Source of the DNA: Novosphingobium subterraneum
Lineage (GTDB): Bacteria > Pseudomonadota > Alphaproteobacteria > Sphingomonadales > Sphingomonadaceae
DNA length: 64,000 bases
NCBI RefSeq assembly: GCF_000807925.1
Contig: NZ_JRVC01000014.1
Span: 124,001-188,000 of the forward strand
Direction: 5' to 3'
In this document: positions 27,886-36,264 of the stretch, piece by piece
Numbering within the stretch: the stretch's first letter is position 1
Layout of the letters: every line of letters begins with the position of its first letter
Notes under the pieces: generated by a model
What the model saw: the letters and a program-made list of their open reading frames with translations, nothing else
Told to the model about the DNA's origin: nothing
The model's database searches: none
Position numbers and translations under genes: made by a program

Positions 27886-27897
27886 GAATATCCATTC
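27886..27897. promoter_or_regulatory. Candidate operator, GAAYATNNATTC copy 3
   Basis: GAATATCCATTC in the 279-bp region between the divergent SnoaL-esterase operon and the deglycosidase operon. A looser variant (GAAT, ten bases, ATTC) lies at 27823-27840. The right flank CATTCCAATAA matches the copy at 18375. Confidence 0.5.
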
Positions 27898-28040
27898 CAA
27901 TAAGGGGCGGCAGACCCCAGGAGAGAGCGAAAGGCCTGCGCTATCTTGCACGCCCCTTCCCGCCCTGTCCGCAACGCTAACTCGGCATTTCGATCGAGCC
28001 TGTGCCGGCTATCCGCAACAACCCCGCCAAGAGGTGACAT

Positions 28041-29096
28041 GTGTCCAAGATCAAGAGGGGCGTGAGCCTCTATTCCTACCAGAACGAGACCTTCCAGGGT
28101 AAGATGACCCTCGAGGACTGCATCCGCACCAGCGCCGAACTCGGCGCCAAGGGCATCGAGGTCATCGGCGAACAGTCGTTCTGGGGCTGGCCCGAATATG
28201 GCGTGGCCGATGCCGAGATCGAAAACTGGCACCGCATTATCTCGCAGTATGATTGCACCGCCGTCTGTCATGACTTCATGCTGGACTACAAGCGCTACAA
28301 GGGCCGCCTGATGCCTCTGGAAGAGCAGGTCGCCAGCGTGAAGAAGGACATCGACTTCGGCGCCCGTCTTGGCGCGAAGTACATCCGCGCCCTCGTCTCG
28401 ATCGCGCCCGAAGTACTGGTTGCCGCCGCGCCTTATGCCGAGGAAAAGGGCATCAAGATCCTCATCGAGGTCCACGCCCCGCTGCACTTCGATCACCCCT
28501 GGATCATCCGTCACGCCGAAGCCTTCGAGAAGTCCGGTTCGGACGCGCTCGGCTTCCTGCCCGACATGGGCATGTTCCTCCACGCCTTCCCGCCGGTGTT
28601 CACTGAACGGTTCATGCGGCTTGGCGTGCCGAAGAACATCGCGGATTACATCGTGAAGGCCTATGAAGACCGCGTTCTTTCGGAATACGTCATCCTGAAC
28701 GTGCAGGAGATGGGCGGCACCGGCCCTGCCATCGCCATGGCCGAAACCATGCGCCACAACGCCGCCTATGAGCCCAAGCGCATGCTCGACTACATGCCGC
28801 GCATCCACAACATCCACGGCAAGTTCTACCAGATGAACGAAGACTACGTGGAACCCTCGATCCCCTACGACAAGATCGTCGAAGTGCTGAACCAGGGCGG
28901 CTACGACGGCTACATCTGCTCGGAATACGAAGGCAACCGCTGGATCGAGGACGCGCAGGAGCCGGATTCGGTCGAACAGGTCCGCCGCCAGCAGGTCATG
29001 CTCGCCCGCCTTCTCGGCGAAGCGCAGGACCCCGCGATCAAGACCTCGCCCACGGCTTGCGCCGATGCGGAAGCCATGGCCGAAGCTGCAGAATAA
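28041..29096 (+). CDS. C-glycoside deglycosidase alpha-subunit-like TIM barrel (sugar isomerase/AP-endonuclease family)
   Basis: A 351-residue TIM barrel. Likely metal ligands are Glu143 (LIEVHAPLHF), Asp175 (GFLPDMGMF), His259 (IHNIHGKFY) and Glu295 (ICSEYEG). His145 and Lys261 are further candidate active-site residues. TLEDCIRTSAELGAKGIEVIGEQSF and the EVHAPLHFDHPW block match the large subunits of C-glycoside deglycosidases (DgpB/CarB type), which break the C-C bond of 3-keto-C-glycosides. The decisive context is the DUF6379 gene 13 bp downstream, the known small subunit. GTG 28041 is the start, with GAGGTGA upstream. A plain sugar isomerase remains possible. The enzyme acts after 3-oxidation of the sugar, and no obvious Gfo/Idh/MocA oxidase is in the window. 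Confidence 0.78.
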   Translation: MSKIKRGVSLYSYQNETFQGKMTLEDCIRTSAELGAKGIEVIGEQSFWGWPEYGVADAEIENWHRIISQYDCTAVCHDFMLDYKRYKGRLMPLEEQVASVKKDIDFGARLGAKYIRALVSIAPEVLVAAAPYAEEKGIKILIEVHAPLHFDHPWIIRHAEAFEKSGSDALGFLPDMGMFLHAFPPVFTERFMRLGVPKNIADYIVKAYEDRVLSEYVILNVQEMGGTGPAIAMAETMRHNAAYEPKRMLDYMPRIHNIHGKFYQMNEDYVEPSIPYDKIVEVLNQGGYDGYICSEYEGNRWIEDAQEPDSVEQVRRQQVMLARLLGEAQDPAIKTSPTACADAEAMAEAAE

Positions 29097-29109
29097 GGAG
29101 ACTCTTCCC

Positions 29110-29484
29110 ATGATGGACAACAAGATGATCGTCGAGGGCAGCCTCCGCAGCGAGGACGGCGGCTTTTCCTTCCTCGGGCGCCTGCCTTACTACCGCGGCC
29201 TCGGCCTCTCGATGATCGAGGACATCCAGGTCACCGTCGACGGCGTCGTGCAGCCGCGTGAAACCGTGCGCTTCTCCGCGCACGGCAACACCTACACGCT
29301 CGACGAGATGGAAACCGTTTACGACGATCGCTGGAACTTCGGCGAAAAGGCCCGGATCATCGTGCTCAACGGCGAACTTGCCGCAGGCGATCACCAGATC
29401 ACCTTCGCCGTGCGCTACCGCGTCTCCTACCTGCCCTTCGTGCCCACCACGAAGGATACCAAGGACCTGGCGCTCGCCGCGTGA
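29110..29484 (+). CDS. C-glycoside deglycosidase beta-subunit-like protein (DUF6379)
   Basis: A 124-residue beta-sandwich protein. RLPYYRGLGLSMIEDIQVTV, then VQPRETVRF, NTYTLDEMETVYDDRWNFGE and a final VRYRVSYLPF follow the DUF6379 pattern that defines the small subunit of C-glycoside deglycosidases. ATG 29110 has an AGGAG site 10 bp upstream. In characterised systems this subunit packs on the TIM-barrel subunit and shapes the aglycone site. Adjacent position, spacing and order alpha-beta support a heteromeric enzyme. Recognition is from memory of the family pattern, not a search. Confidence 0.78.
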   Translation: MMDNKMIVEGSLRSEDGGFSFLGRLPYYRGLGLSMIEDIQVTVDGVVQPRETVRFSAHGNTYTLDEMETVYDDRWNFGEKARIIVLNGELAAGDHQITFAVRYRVSYLPFVPTTKDTKDLALAA

Positions 29485-29559
29485 CAAAAACCCGGCGTCC
29501 CCGCGCCTGAATGGATTTTGGAGCGGGGACCTCGGCGTTGTTACGGAACGCCTGCAAAA

Positions 29560-29594
29560 AAGGGGGACGGTGCGATCGCTCGCGCCGTCCCCTT
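29560..29594 (+). terminator. Terminator of the deglycosidase operon
   Basis: AAGGGGGACGG pairs with CCGTCCCCTT (one C bulged) around a 14-base loop, 75 bp after the beta-subunit stop. It lies in the 200-bp gap before the convergent tspO gene. Confidence 0.65.
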
Positions 29595-29686
29595 GAAGTT
29601 CAGGAACTCTGACTGGCAGAGCCCTTCGGGTCGCAAGGGCTGATTAGCTCGCTTCGTCGCAGAAGAATGTGCGACAATTCACACGT

Positions 29687-30175
29687 CTACGAGATTTCTC
29701 TCACGTTGCCGAAAGGCCGGTTCAGCCGGACGATGACAAGGTTGAGGCAGGCGGCAAAGCTCACCCACGCAAGATAGGGCACGATCAGCCAGCTCGCCAG
29801 CACCGAGAACGGCCGCAGCATGACGCACAGCGCCAGTACCGAAAGCCACAGCGGCACCACCTCGATCAGCGCCCAGTCGGGCCGCTTGCGCGCAAAGAAA
29901 AGCGGCGACCACAGGAAGTGGCACACGAAGTTCACGGCGAACAGCGCGATGACCGTCATCCGCCCGGCCTCGTCACTGGCACCATCCCAGCTCAGCACCG
30001 CCGCCCAGGCGGCAAGCCCCAGGATCACCGTCCACGCCGGGCCGAACAGCCAGTCGGGCGGCTGCCAGGAAGGCTTCTTCAGATTGCGATACCACGGCCC
30101 GATCTCGGTCAGGACCCCACCCGCCCCGCCAAGGATCAGGGCCCACAGGACGGCTGCGATGACATGAGGTTGCAT
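29687..30175 (-). CDS. tspO: TspO/MBR family tryptophan-rich membrane protein
   Basis: A 162-residue protein with five predicted hydrophobic helices. Signature blocks are GPWYRNLKKPSWQPPDWLFGPAWT, FFARKRPDWALIEV and WLIVPYLAWVSFAACLN. TspO proteins bind tetrapyrroles and help control porphyrin or stress responses in the outer or cytoplasmic membrane. ATG 30175 begins the first helix directly; a longer upstream extension (MRRRLRPDLRS) is less likely. Neighbours give no further hint. The 260 bp upstream hold no recognisable gene. Confidence 0.9.
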   Translation of the reverse strand: MQPHVIAAVLWALILGGAGGVLTEIGPWYRNLKKPSWQPPDWLFGPAWTVILGLAAWAAVLSWDGASDEAGRMTVIALFAVNFVCHFLWSPLFFARKRPDWALIEVVPLWLSVLALCVMLRPFSVLASWLIVPYLAWVSFAACLNLVIVRLNRPFGNVREIS

Positions 30176-30441
30176 GGAGCGAAGGTCTGGCCGCAATCGA
30201 CGCCGCACGCAACCTGCATCTGCGGGCGGCCCTGAGCCGCCTTCGAAGATCTCTGATCCTCCCCGTCCTCGCGAAGGCCAAAGAAGGTGCCAATCCGAAG
30301 GACTGACGGAGGGGTGGCAACCAGTCCTTTCCGCGCCCTCCTTTGCACCAGCGATGAAAAGGGAGGATCGGCGGCTATGGCGAACTCCTACTTGAAAAGC
30401 CGCCGTTCCGCATACGACGCCATTGCGGACAATTGGATTGG

Positions 30442-30810
30442 CTAACTGTGGGTTGGTATTTCGTTGCCGTAAATGACGATAGCAGAGCCTCGAGCGAGCG
30501 CTGCATCCGCAGCCGTTCTTAACGTCGGATCGGCAATGAGGCTGGTGTCGCGGTTCAATTCCTTTTCCCGCTTAACTTCGACATGCAGCCAGCCCGCTTC
30601 ATCTGCATGTTTCGTTGCTCGGCCCCGAGCCCAGTCCATGGTGGACCCGGAGGCGTAAAGCATCAAGGCATGGCGGGCGCCGGGCCGCTTATCAGTTGCT
30701 TCCGTCGCAATCGCCTCGGCAAGATAGATGTAAAGCTGATCTGTCACCAGTGCTCTATCGGGAAAATCAGCCAACGGAGCAATGTCCATTTTCCACCCCA
30801 TTCTAGCCAT
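30442..30810 (-). CDS. Hypothetical protein (122 aa)
   Basis: I do not recognise this protein. It reads MARMGWKMDIAPLADFPDRA, then LYIYLAEAIATEATDKRPG, VKREKELNRDTSLIADPTLRTAADAALA and ends GNEIPTHS. It is soluble with mixed charge and no membrane segment or signal. It starts directly after the stop of the DUF3142 lipoprotein gene on the same strand, so it may be co-transcribed. Confidence 0.45.
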   Translation of the reverse strand: MARMGWKMDIAPLADFPDRALVTDQLYIYLAEAIATEATDKRPGARHALMLYASGSTMDWARGRATKHADEAGWLHVEVKREKELNRDTSLIADPTLRTAADAALARGSAIVIYGNEIPTHS

Positions 30811-31566
30811 TCAGCCCGAACTACGCCGCGTCCGAAACCGGACCTCCCCCCAACGCCGCTCGCGCCCCAGCAGGAACACCGCGTAGCCCCGGAACATCGG
30901 GTGGGTCTCAAGTCCCGGTGGGGCTTGCCATTCGCCGCCTTCGACCAGCGCCACCCGGAAGGGAATTGGGAAATTTGCCAGTTTCGCGAAGTAGGCTTCG
31001 TAGCCGGGGATCGTGGAGCGGGCCTGGTAGGTCTGGATCACCACTTCGTCGACCGTGCCGGCAAGTTGGGCAAGCGCGCGGGGATCGCCATTGGCGCTCC
31101 AGTCCATCAGGCCGGTGATCGACAGGCGGACGTCCCTGGGCAGGCGGGCGTGCAGGTCTTTGAGGAACGCGGCGTAGCCTGACAGGCCCTTGGTGGCGGC
31201 ATCGAAATCGACCTGCAGGCCCGCCACCTCGTTACCCGCCGCACGCCACTGCGCAAGGTCGGCGAGGATCGCGGCTCGGGTGGCGTCGGTCCAGTCGAGC
31301 CGCTCGGCTCGCACGACCAGCCACAGCGTCCGCCCGGGCAAGCGCGGGATGCCCATGCGCAGCCGATGCAGCCGCGCTGCGCCATCGCGCCGCACTTCGC
31401 CATCGAGCAGGTACACGGTGCGCGCCTTTATCTCAGGCGCAGGGTGGACGCCGGGCCAGACGAACACTGCCTCAGCCGTTTCGGCCCGCACGCGCGGCGC
31501 GTCTGGCTGCCGCTCGCATCCGGCGAGGAGCAGCGCAGCGGCAAAGGCAATCGCGCGCCAGTTCAC
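30811..31566 (-). CDS. DUF3142-family lipoprotein
   Basis: A 251-residue lipoprotein: after a hydrophobic leader a lipobox LLLAGC gives the lipidated cysteine. The body (VFVWPGVHPAP, then AGLQVDFDAATKGLSGYAAFLKDLHARLP, ITGLMDWSANGDPRAL and VDEVVIQTYQARSTIPGYEAY) follows the DUF3142 pattern, which looks like a TIM-barrel glycosidase-type fold. GTG 31566 overlaps the stop of the upstream 713-aa gene (GTGA), indicating translational coupling. The pair probably works together at the outer membrane or periplasm; the function is unknown. Confidence 0.72.
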   Translation of the reverse strand: MNWRAIAFAAALLLAGCERQPDAPRVRAETAEAVFVWPGVHPAPEIKARTVYLLDGEVRRDGAARLHRLRMGIPRLPGRTLWLVVRAERLDWTDATRAAILADLAQWRAAGNEVAGLQVDFDAATKGLSGYAAFLKDLHARLPRDVRLSITGLMDWSANGDPRALAQLAGTVDEVVIQTYQARSTIPGYEAYFAKLANFPIPFRVALVEGGEWQAPPGLETHPMFRGYAVFLLGRERRWGEVRFRTRRSSG

Positions 31567-33695
31567 CAGTAGAAGCGCAGCGCCCTGGCCCACTGGCTTT
31601 GCGGGTAGCGCTTCTTCAGCTCGTCGTACCAGCCCTTGCGCACGGCCAGCGGCACCTGCGCCCCCTCGAGTTCCGCCGTGCTCCGCGCAGGCCCGGCACA
31701 GCCATTGTAGCCCGAAGGCGCATAGCAGCGCACCGCGCGGTAGAGCGCATAGGCGCGCAGGTCTGCCGGGGCCGCCTTGTCAGCGATGATCGCGGCATAG
31801 ATCGCATCGCGATAGCTGGCCTTGCCGGGGAAAAGGTCTGGCGCGCTTCCGAGAATATTCGCGCCATCGCCCGGCGCGTGCAGGGCGAAGCCATCAAAGC
31901 CGTTCAGGCGCCAGAAATCGCCGAGGCACAGGCGCGCGCGTTGGTCAGCCGGATTGCGGGCGAGCGTGGCGGCGGTCTGCGCAATCGCCGGACAGGCAAA
32001 GCCGTCCGACCACTGGCCCTTGGTAAACAGGCCCACCGGCACGCTCTGCTGGCTGGCAAAGCCCCACAGCCCGCCATCGGTGTTGGCATCGGCAGGCACC
32101 AGCGCCACATCGCGCGTGAAATCGGCGAACGCGCCGCGCGTCAGGTCCTTGTGCAGCAGGGCGAAGCGGGCAACGTCGCGCTCATGGTCCGAACGCGAGG
32201 CGTCGGCCGCGCTGGCGCGCAGGATCTCCGGGCTGGCAACGGTCTGCAACAGCACCTCGCGGATCGATTGCTCCTGCACCGGCGATCCCGGCGCGAAGAC
32301 CTGATCCACGCGCCCGTCGCGCTGCCAGCGCAGGGCAAGGCCGAGTTCGGCCAAGGGGCGCTGGTGGAACGGGCTCGCCGCGCCGATCAGCTCGCGCCAG
32401 AACCCCGCCTCATTGGGATCGCGCAAGGCCGAGAGCGCCTGCCCGCGCACCATCTGGCGGCTGAAGGCCAGCGGCGTCATCCCCTTCGCCCGCGCCGCAT
32501 CCGGCAGGATCGAGAGGATCGGCTTCGCATTCTCGCCAGCATAAGTGATCCGCGTGGCTTCGAGCAGGCCGTAGAGATCGGGGTAGGCCAAGAGCTGCGC
32601 TTTATGCGCCGCAAGCTCTGCGGCAGACAACCCCACCGCTGGCCCGTCGTAGACCGGCCGCATCTTCTTCATGTCGGCCAGCGCCAGCAGCAGCGGCGCC
32701 TTGCCCTGCTTTGCCACGACAGCTGCCGCATCCTCGCGATCAAGCAGCTTGCGGTCGATTTCCTCAACGAGATAGGCCGCCTCGACACTTGATGCGGGCG
32801 TCGCCCTGAGCAGCGCCTCGTAGGTGCCGACCAGCGCCTCGGTATCGCCGCCCAGCCACGCCACGCGCCGCTTCAGGCCATGCGCAGAGTCGGCATAGCG
32901 GCCCTTGGGATAGGCGGCGAGATAGGCATCGATCGCACGTGCCGCCGATGTCAGCGCCGCGCGATCCACCTTTTCCGGTCCGGCAAAATCGCCCCACTCG
33001 TCCAGCGACGTCGCCGCCGCGCGGCGAAGCCCCGTGCGGATCGGCATGTAGCGCGCAGTCTCGGCAATCCACGGATTGCCGACCTTGGCCAGCGTGGCAA
33101 ACCCCGCTTCTGCTGCCGCATAGTCCGCCTTGTGGAAGGCATCGGCGGCTTTCAGGTAGGAGAGGAAAGCGCGGCCCTGCTGGCTGGAAATTGCCGCGTC
33201 ATTCCACTCGCCGTCATGGCACCCTGCCGTCGCCCGCAGCGCTGTCAGCGTGGCCCGCTCTCCCGCCGGCACGCCCTTGTCCGCCGCCAGCGCCGCAAGG
33301 AAATCGGCACTACCCGCCTCAGCCTCAGAGCACCTCTTCTCGTCATAATCCGGCTCGGGCGCCTCCGGCTCAGGCCACAGCGAAGCGCGCAAGCCTTCCC
33401 ACGACACGAACACCTTGCCGAACTGCGGATCGTTGGGATCAATCTTCGCCTCGGCAGGCAGTGCCACCCCCGGCTGCACGCTCTGCATCAGCATGACCAT
33501 GTTGATGCGCGTATCGTTGCCGGGGCTGATCAGCGCGCGGCCTGCGCAGTCATAGTCCAGCGCACCCAGCTGCCAGCCGGGATAGCACGAGGTATCGGCA
33601 CAGGCCCACAGTGCGGTGCCCACGCCAAGGCTGCCCAGCGCCACGGCGCCTGCGGTAGTGAGGACGGGATGCTTGGCGAACAGACGCTTTATCAT
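31563..33695 (-). CDS. Large exported protein of unknown function, coupled to the DUF3142 lipoprotein
   Basis: A ~710-residue protein with one N-terminal hydrophobic segment (HPVLTTAGAVALGSLGVGTALWACA). It is rich in cysteines near the start (CADTSCYPGW, YDCAGRALISPGNDTR) and then mostly alpha-helical in a repeat-like style (ADAFHKADYAAAEAGFATLAKVGNPWIAETARYM), suggesting TPR-like solenoid repeats. ATG 33695 is preferred over TTG 33704. Such a protein paired with a DUF3142 lipoprotein is a recurrent gene pair in proteobacteria as far as I recall, but its role is not established. Confidence 0.7.
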   Translation of the reverse strand: MIKRLFAKHPVLTTAGAVALGSLGVGTALWACADTSCYPGWQLGALDYDCAGRALISPGNDTRINMVMLMQSVQPGVALPAEAKIDPNDPQFGKVFVSWEGLRASLWPEPEAPEPDYDEKRCSEAEAGSADFLAALAADKGVPAGERATLTALRATAGCHDGEWNDAAISSQQGRAFLSYLKAADAFHKADYAAAEAGFATLAKVGNPWIAETARYMPIRTGLRRAAATSLDEWGDFAGPEKVDRAALTSAARAIDAYLAAYPKGRYADSAHGLKRRVAWLGGDTEALVGTYEALLRATPASSVEAAYLVEEIDRKLLDREDAAAVVAKQGKAPLLLALADMKKMRPVYDGPAVGLSAAELAAHKAQLLAYPDLYGLLEATRITYAGENAKPILSILPDAARAKGMTPLAFSRQMVRGQALSALRDPNEAGFWRELIGAASPFHQRPLAELGLALRWQRDGRVDQVFAPGSPVQEQSIREVLLQTVASPEILRASAADASRSDHERDVARFALLHKDLTRGAFADFTRDVALVPADANTDGGLWGFASQQSVPVGLFTKGQWSDGFACPAIAQTAATLARNPADQRARLCLGDFWRLNGFDGFALHAPGDGANILGSAPDLFPGKASYRDAIYAAIIADKAAPADLRAYALYRAVRCYAPSGYNGCAGPARSTAELEGAQVPLAVRKGWYDELKKRYPQSQWARALRFYW

Positions 33696-33749
33696 GCGCG
33701 GCAAGGTGGCCCAGCCGGTCCTCCTCGCGCAATGGCCTTCATCACATTA

Positions 33750-35408
33750 TCACACCAGTTCTGCCACCCGCGTATCGGCCGGAGCGAGCGGCGCCCGCCC
33801 CCGGATCACGTCGGCGATCTTCTCGGCGATCATGATCGTCGGCGCATTGGTGTTGCCACCGATCAGCGTCGGCATGACCGAGGCATCGATCACCCGCAGG
33901 CCTTCGAGGCCGATGACCTTGCAGTCCTTGTCCACCACCGCCATCGGGTCATCGCGCGTGCCCATCTTCGCAGTGCCGACCGGGTGGTAGATTGTCTCGC
34001 CCCTGGCGCGCACCCAGGCGTCGATGTCGGCATCGGATTGCACATGCGCCCCGGGCCAGATCTCCTCGCCGCGATAGGGTGCCAATGCCTCCTGCCCCGC
34101 CACCTTACGGGCGATGCGGATGCCCTCGCGCACCACGCGGCGGTCTTCCTCGGCGGCGAGGAAGTTCGCAAGGATCGCAGGGTCGGCGTAAGGATCAGCG
34201 CTGCTGAGCGAGACCTGCCCCCGACTGTCCGGGCGCAACTGGCAGACGTGGATGGTGAAGCCATCGCGCTTGGCCTGGACCTTGGCATGTTCCTGCATGA
34301 TCGCGATGACGAAGTGGATCTGCAGGTCGGGCCGATCAAGATCGGGGCGCGACTTGAGGAAGGCGCCGGCCTCCAGCCCGTTCTGCCGCCCGGTGCCCTT
34401 GCCGGTCAGCAGGTATTGCAGACCGACCTTGAGCTGCCGCAACCCCTTGATCTCGTTGTAGAGCGAGATCGGCTGGGTGCAGGCCCAGTTGAGCGTGACG
34501 TCCAGGTGATCCTGAAGGTTCGCGCCCACGCCCTTCAGCGCATGGACCGGCGCAACGCCCTTGGCCTTCAGCGCCTCGTGATCGCCAATGCCGGAGAGCT
34601 GGAGGATCTGCGGGGACTGGAACGCGCCTGCGCAAAGCAGCACTTCGCGCGTCGCGCTGGCGCGGATGACCGGTTTGCCCTGACCAAGCGAATAGTCCAC
34701 GCCCACAGCGCGCCCGTTCTCCACCACGATGCGGTGAACCCGCGCGCCGGTCACCACGTTCAGGTTGCCGCGCTTGCCCGCAATCGGCGCGAGGTAGCCA
34801 CGCGCCGCACTCCAGCGCTGGCCATCGTGGATGGTCAGCTGGTAGCGGCCGAAGCCCTCCTGATCCGCCCCGTTGAAATCGGGCGTGACCTTGTGCCCGG
34901 CCTGCCGCCCGGCCTCGATGATCCCGCGATAGAGCGGATGGTGCGAATTCTCGCCCCAGCTGACCTTCAGCGGCCCGCCCGCACCGTGGAAGGCATCGGC
35001 ACCGTCGCAATTGTCCTCGGCCTTGCGGAAATAGGGCAGCACATCGGCCCAGGACCAGCCTTCCAGCCCCATCTGCCGCCACTGGTCATAATCGCGCGCG
35101 TGGCCCCGGATATAGACCATGCCGTTGATCGCCGACGAGCCGCCGAGGCCGCGCCCACGCGGATGCCACATCCGGCGATTGTCCATGTGCGGTTCCGGTT
35201 CCGACCAGAAACCCCAGTTGTGCTTGCTCTTCTGCTTGATCAGCGTGCCCACGCCCGCCGGCATCCGCACCAGGACTGACGTGTTGGGCCCGCCGGCCTC
35301 GAGCAGCAGCACACGCGTCTGCGGGTCTTCGGACAGGCGCGCGGCAAGCACCGAGCCCGCGCTGCCCGCACCGATCACGATAAAGTCGAAAGCGCCTGTC
35401 GCCATCAT
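33750..35408 (-). CDS. GMC-family FAD-dependent alcohol dehydrogenase
   Basis: A 552-residue protein. The FAD-binding loop DFIVIGAGSAGSVLAARL, the GMC signature region RGRGLGGSSAINGMVYIRG, AGAFQSPQILQLSGIGD, and the C-terminal active-site pair in IYHPVGTAKMG (His) and NTNAPTIMIAEK (Asn) are all present. Such enzymes oxidise alcohols with a quinone or cytochrome acceptor. Its sequence is of the choline/aliphatic-alcohol dehydrogenase class rather than the pyranose-oxidase class used as C-glycoside 3-oxidase. It is monocistronic and convergent with nothing obvious. Confidence 0.92.
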   Translation of the reverse strand: MMATGAFDFIVIGAGSAGSVLAARLSEDPQTRVLLLEAGGPNTSVLVRMPAGVGTLIKQKSKHNWGFWSEPEPHMDNRRMWHPRGRGLGGSSAINGMVYIRGHARDYDQWRQMGLEGWSWADVLPYFRKAEDNCDGADAFHGAGGPLKVSWGENSHHPLYRGIIEAGRQAGHKVTPDFNGADQEGFGRYQLTIHDGQRWSAARGYLAPIAGKRGNLNVVTGARVHRIVVENGRAVGVDYSLGQGKPVIRASATREVLLCAGAFQSPQILQLSGIGDHEALKAKGVAPVHALKGVGANLQDHLDVTLNWACTQPISLYNEIKGLRQLKVGLQYLLTGKGTGRQNGLEAGAFLKSRPDLDRPDLQIHFVIAIMQEHAKVQAKRDGFTIHVCQLRPDSRGQVSLSSADPYADPAILANFLAAEEDRRVVREGIRIARKVAGQEALAPYRGEEIWPGAHVQSDADIDAWVRARGETIYHPVGTAKMGTRDDPMAVVDKDCKVIGLEGLRVIDASVMPTLIGGNTNAPTIMIAEKIADVIRGRAPLAPADTRVAELV

Positions 35409-35482
35409 CCACCTGTCCCGATTCCGCGTTGCTCGCGGTTACTGACACAGGGGTAATTAAGCGCGCGATTAAATGCAAGGCG

Positions 35483-36241
35483 TCAGAACGCCGTAGCGCC
35501 CCCATCGACGACCATGGCATGTCCGGTGACGAAGCTTGCCGCAGGCGAGCACAGCCACACCACCGCCTCGGCGATTTCGCTGGCCTGTCCCATCCGGCCC
35601 ATCGGCGTCATCCCGTCGATCAGCGCCTTCATTTCCGCGTTCTGCACCAGCGGCGCGGTCATCGGCGTTTCGATCACGCCAGGGCAGACCGCATTGACGC
35701 GGATGCCGGCCTTGGCCCAGCGCAGCGCGCCATGGCGAGCAAGGCCGACCACGCCGTGCTTGGCGGCGGTATAGGCAGGCTGTCCGCCATTGCCGACCAG
35801 CCCGTTGATCGAGGCAGTGTTGACGATTGCGCCGCCGCCGTTCTGCAGCATGTAAGCCGCCTCCTCACGCATGCAGCGCATCACGCCGGAAAGGTTGATC
35901 GCGATGTCGCGCTCCCAGATCGCGTCGTCGTACTGGTCGTCGGTGATGCGGTTGATCCCGGCATTGTTGAATGCACAGTCGAGCCCGCCGAACGTTGCGA
36001 CCGTGGCCGCGACCATCGCCTTGACCTCGCCCGCGTTGCTCACGTCGCAGCGCACGAACGCGGCCTTGCCGCCTGCAGCCTCGATCAAAGTTACCGTTTC
36101 AGCACCGCCTGCCTCGTTCACGTCGCTGACCATGACGCTCGCGCCGGAACGCGCGAATGCCTCTGCCGCCGCACGGCCAATGCCGCCGCCTGCGCCCGTG
36201 ACCAGTGCCACCTTGCCATCAAGGCCGTAATTGATTGCCAT
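35483..36241 (-). CDS. Short-chain dehydrogenase/reductase
   Basis: A 252-residue classical SDR. The cofactor loop is VTGAGGGIGRAAAEAF, followed by NNAGI, NTASINGLVGNGGQPAYTAAK with the Ser-Tyr-Lys active site and the PG motif in NAVCPGVIETPM. The Asp after strand 2 (VMVSDVNEAGG) predicts NAD(H). ATG 36241 with AAAGGGAAA upstream is chosen; the longer frame is shadow sequence. It follows the SnoaL-like gene by 23 bp. Confidence 0.9.
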   Translation of the reverse strand: MAINYGLDGKVALVTGAGGGIGRAAAEAFARSGASVMVSDVNEAGGAETVTLIEAAGGKAAFVRCDVSNAGEVKAMVAATVATFGGLDCAFNNAGINRITDDQYDDAIWERDIAINLSGVMRCMREEAAYMLQNGGGAIVNTASINGLVGNGGQPAYTAAKHGVVGLARHGALRWAKAGIRVNAVCPGVIETPMTAPLVQNAEMKALIDGMTPMGRMGQASEIAEAVVWLCSPAASFVTGHAMVVDGGATAF

Positions 36242-36264
36242 GTCTGGATTTCCCTTTCGAAGGT

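Noticed and set aside
33750..35408. GMC oxidoreductase as the C-glycoside 3-oxidase
   Set aside because: Its sequence follows the choline/alcohol dehydrogenase class, it lies outside both operator-linked loci, and its promoter lacks GAAYATNNATTC. It remains only a possibility.
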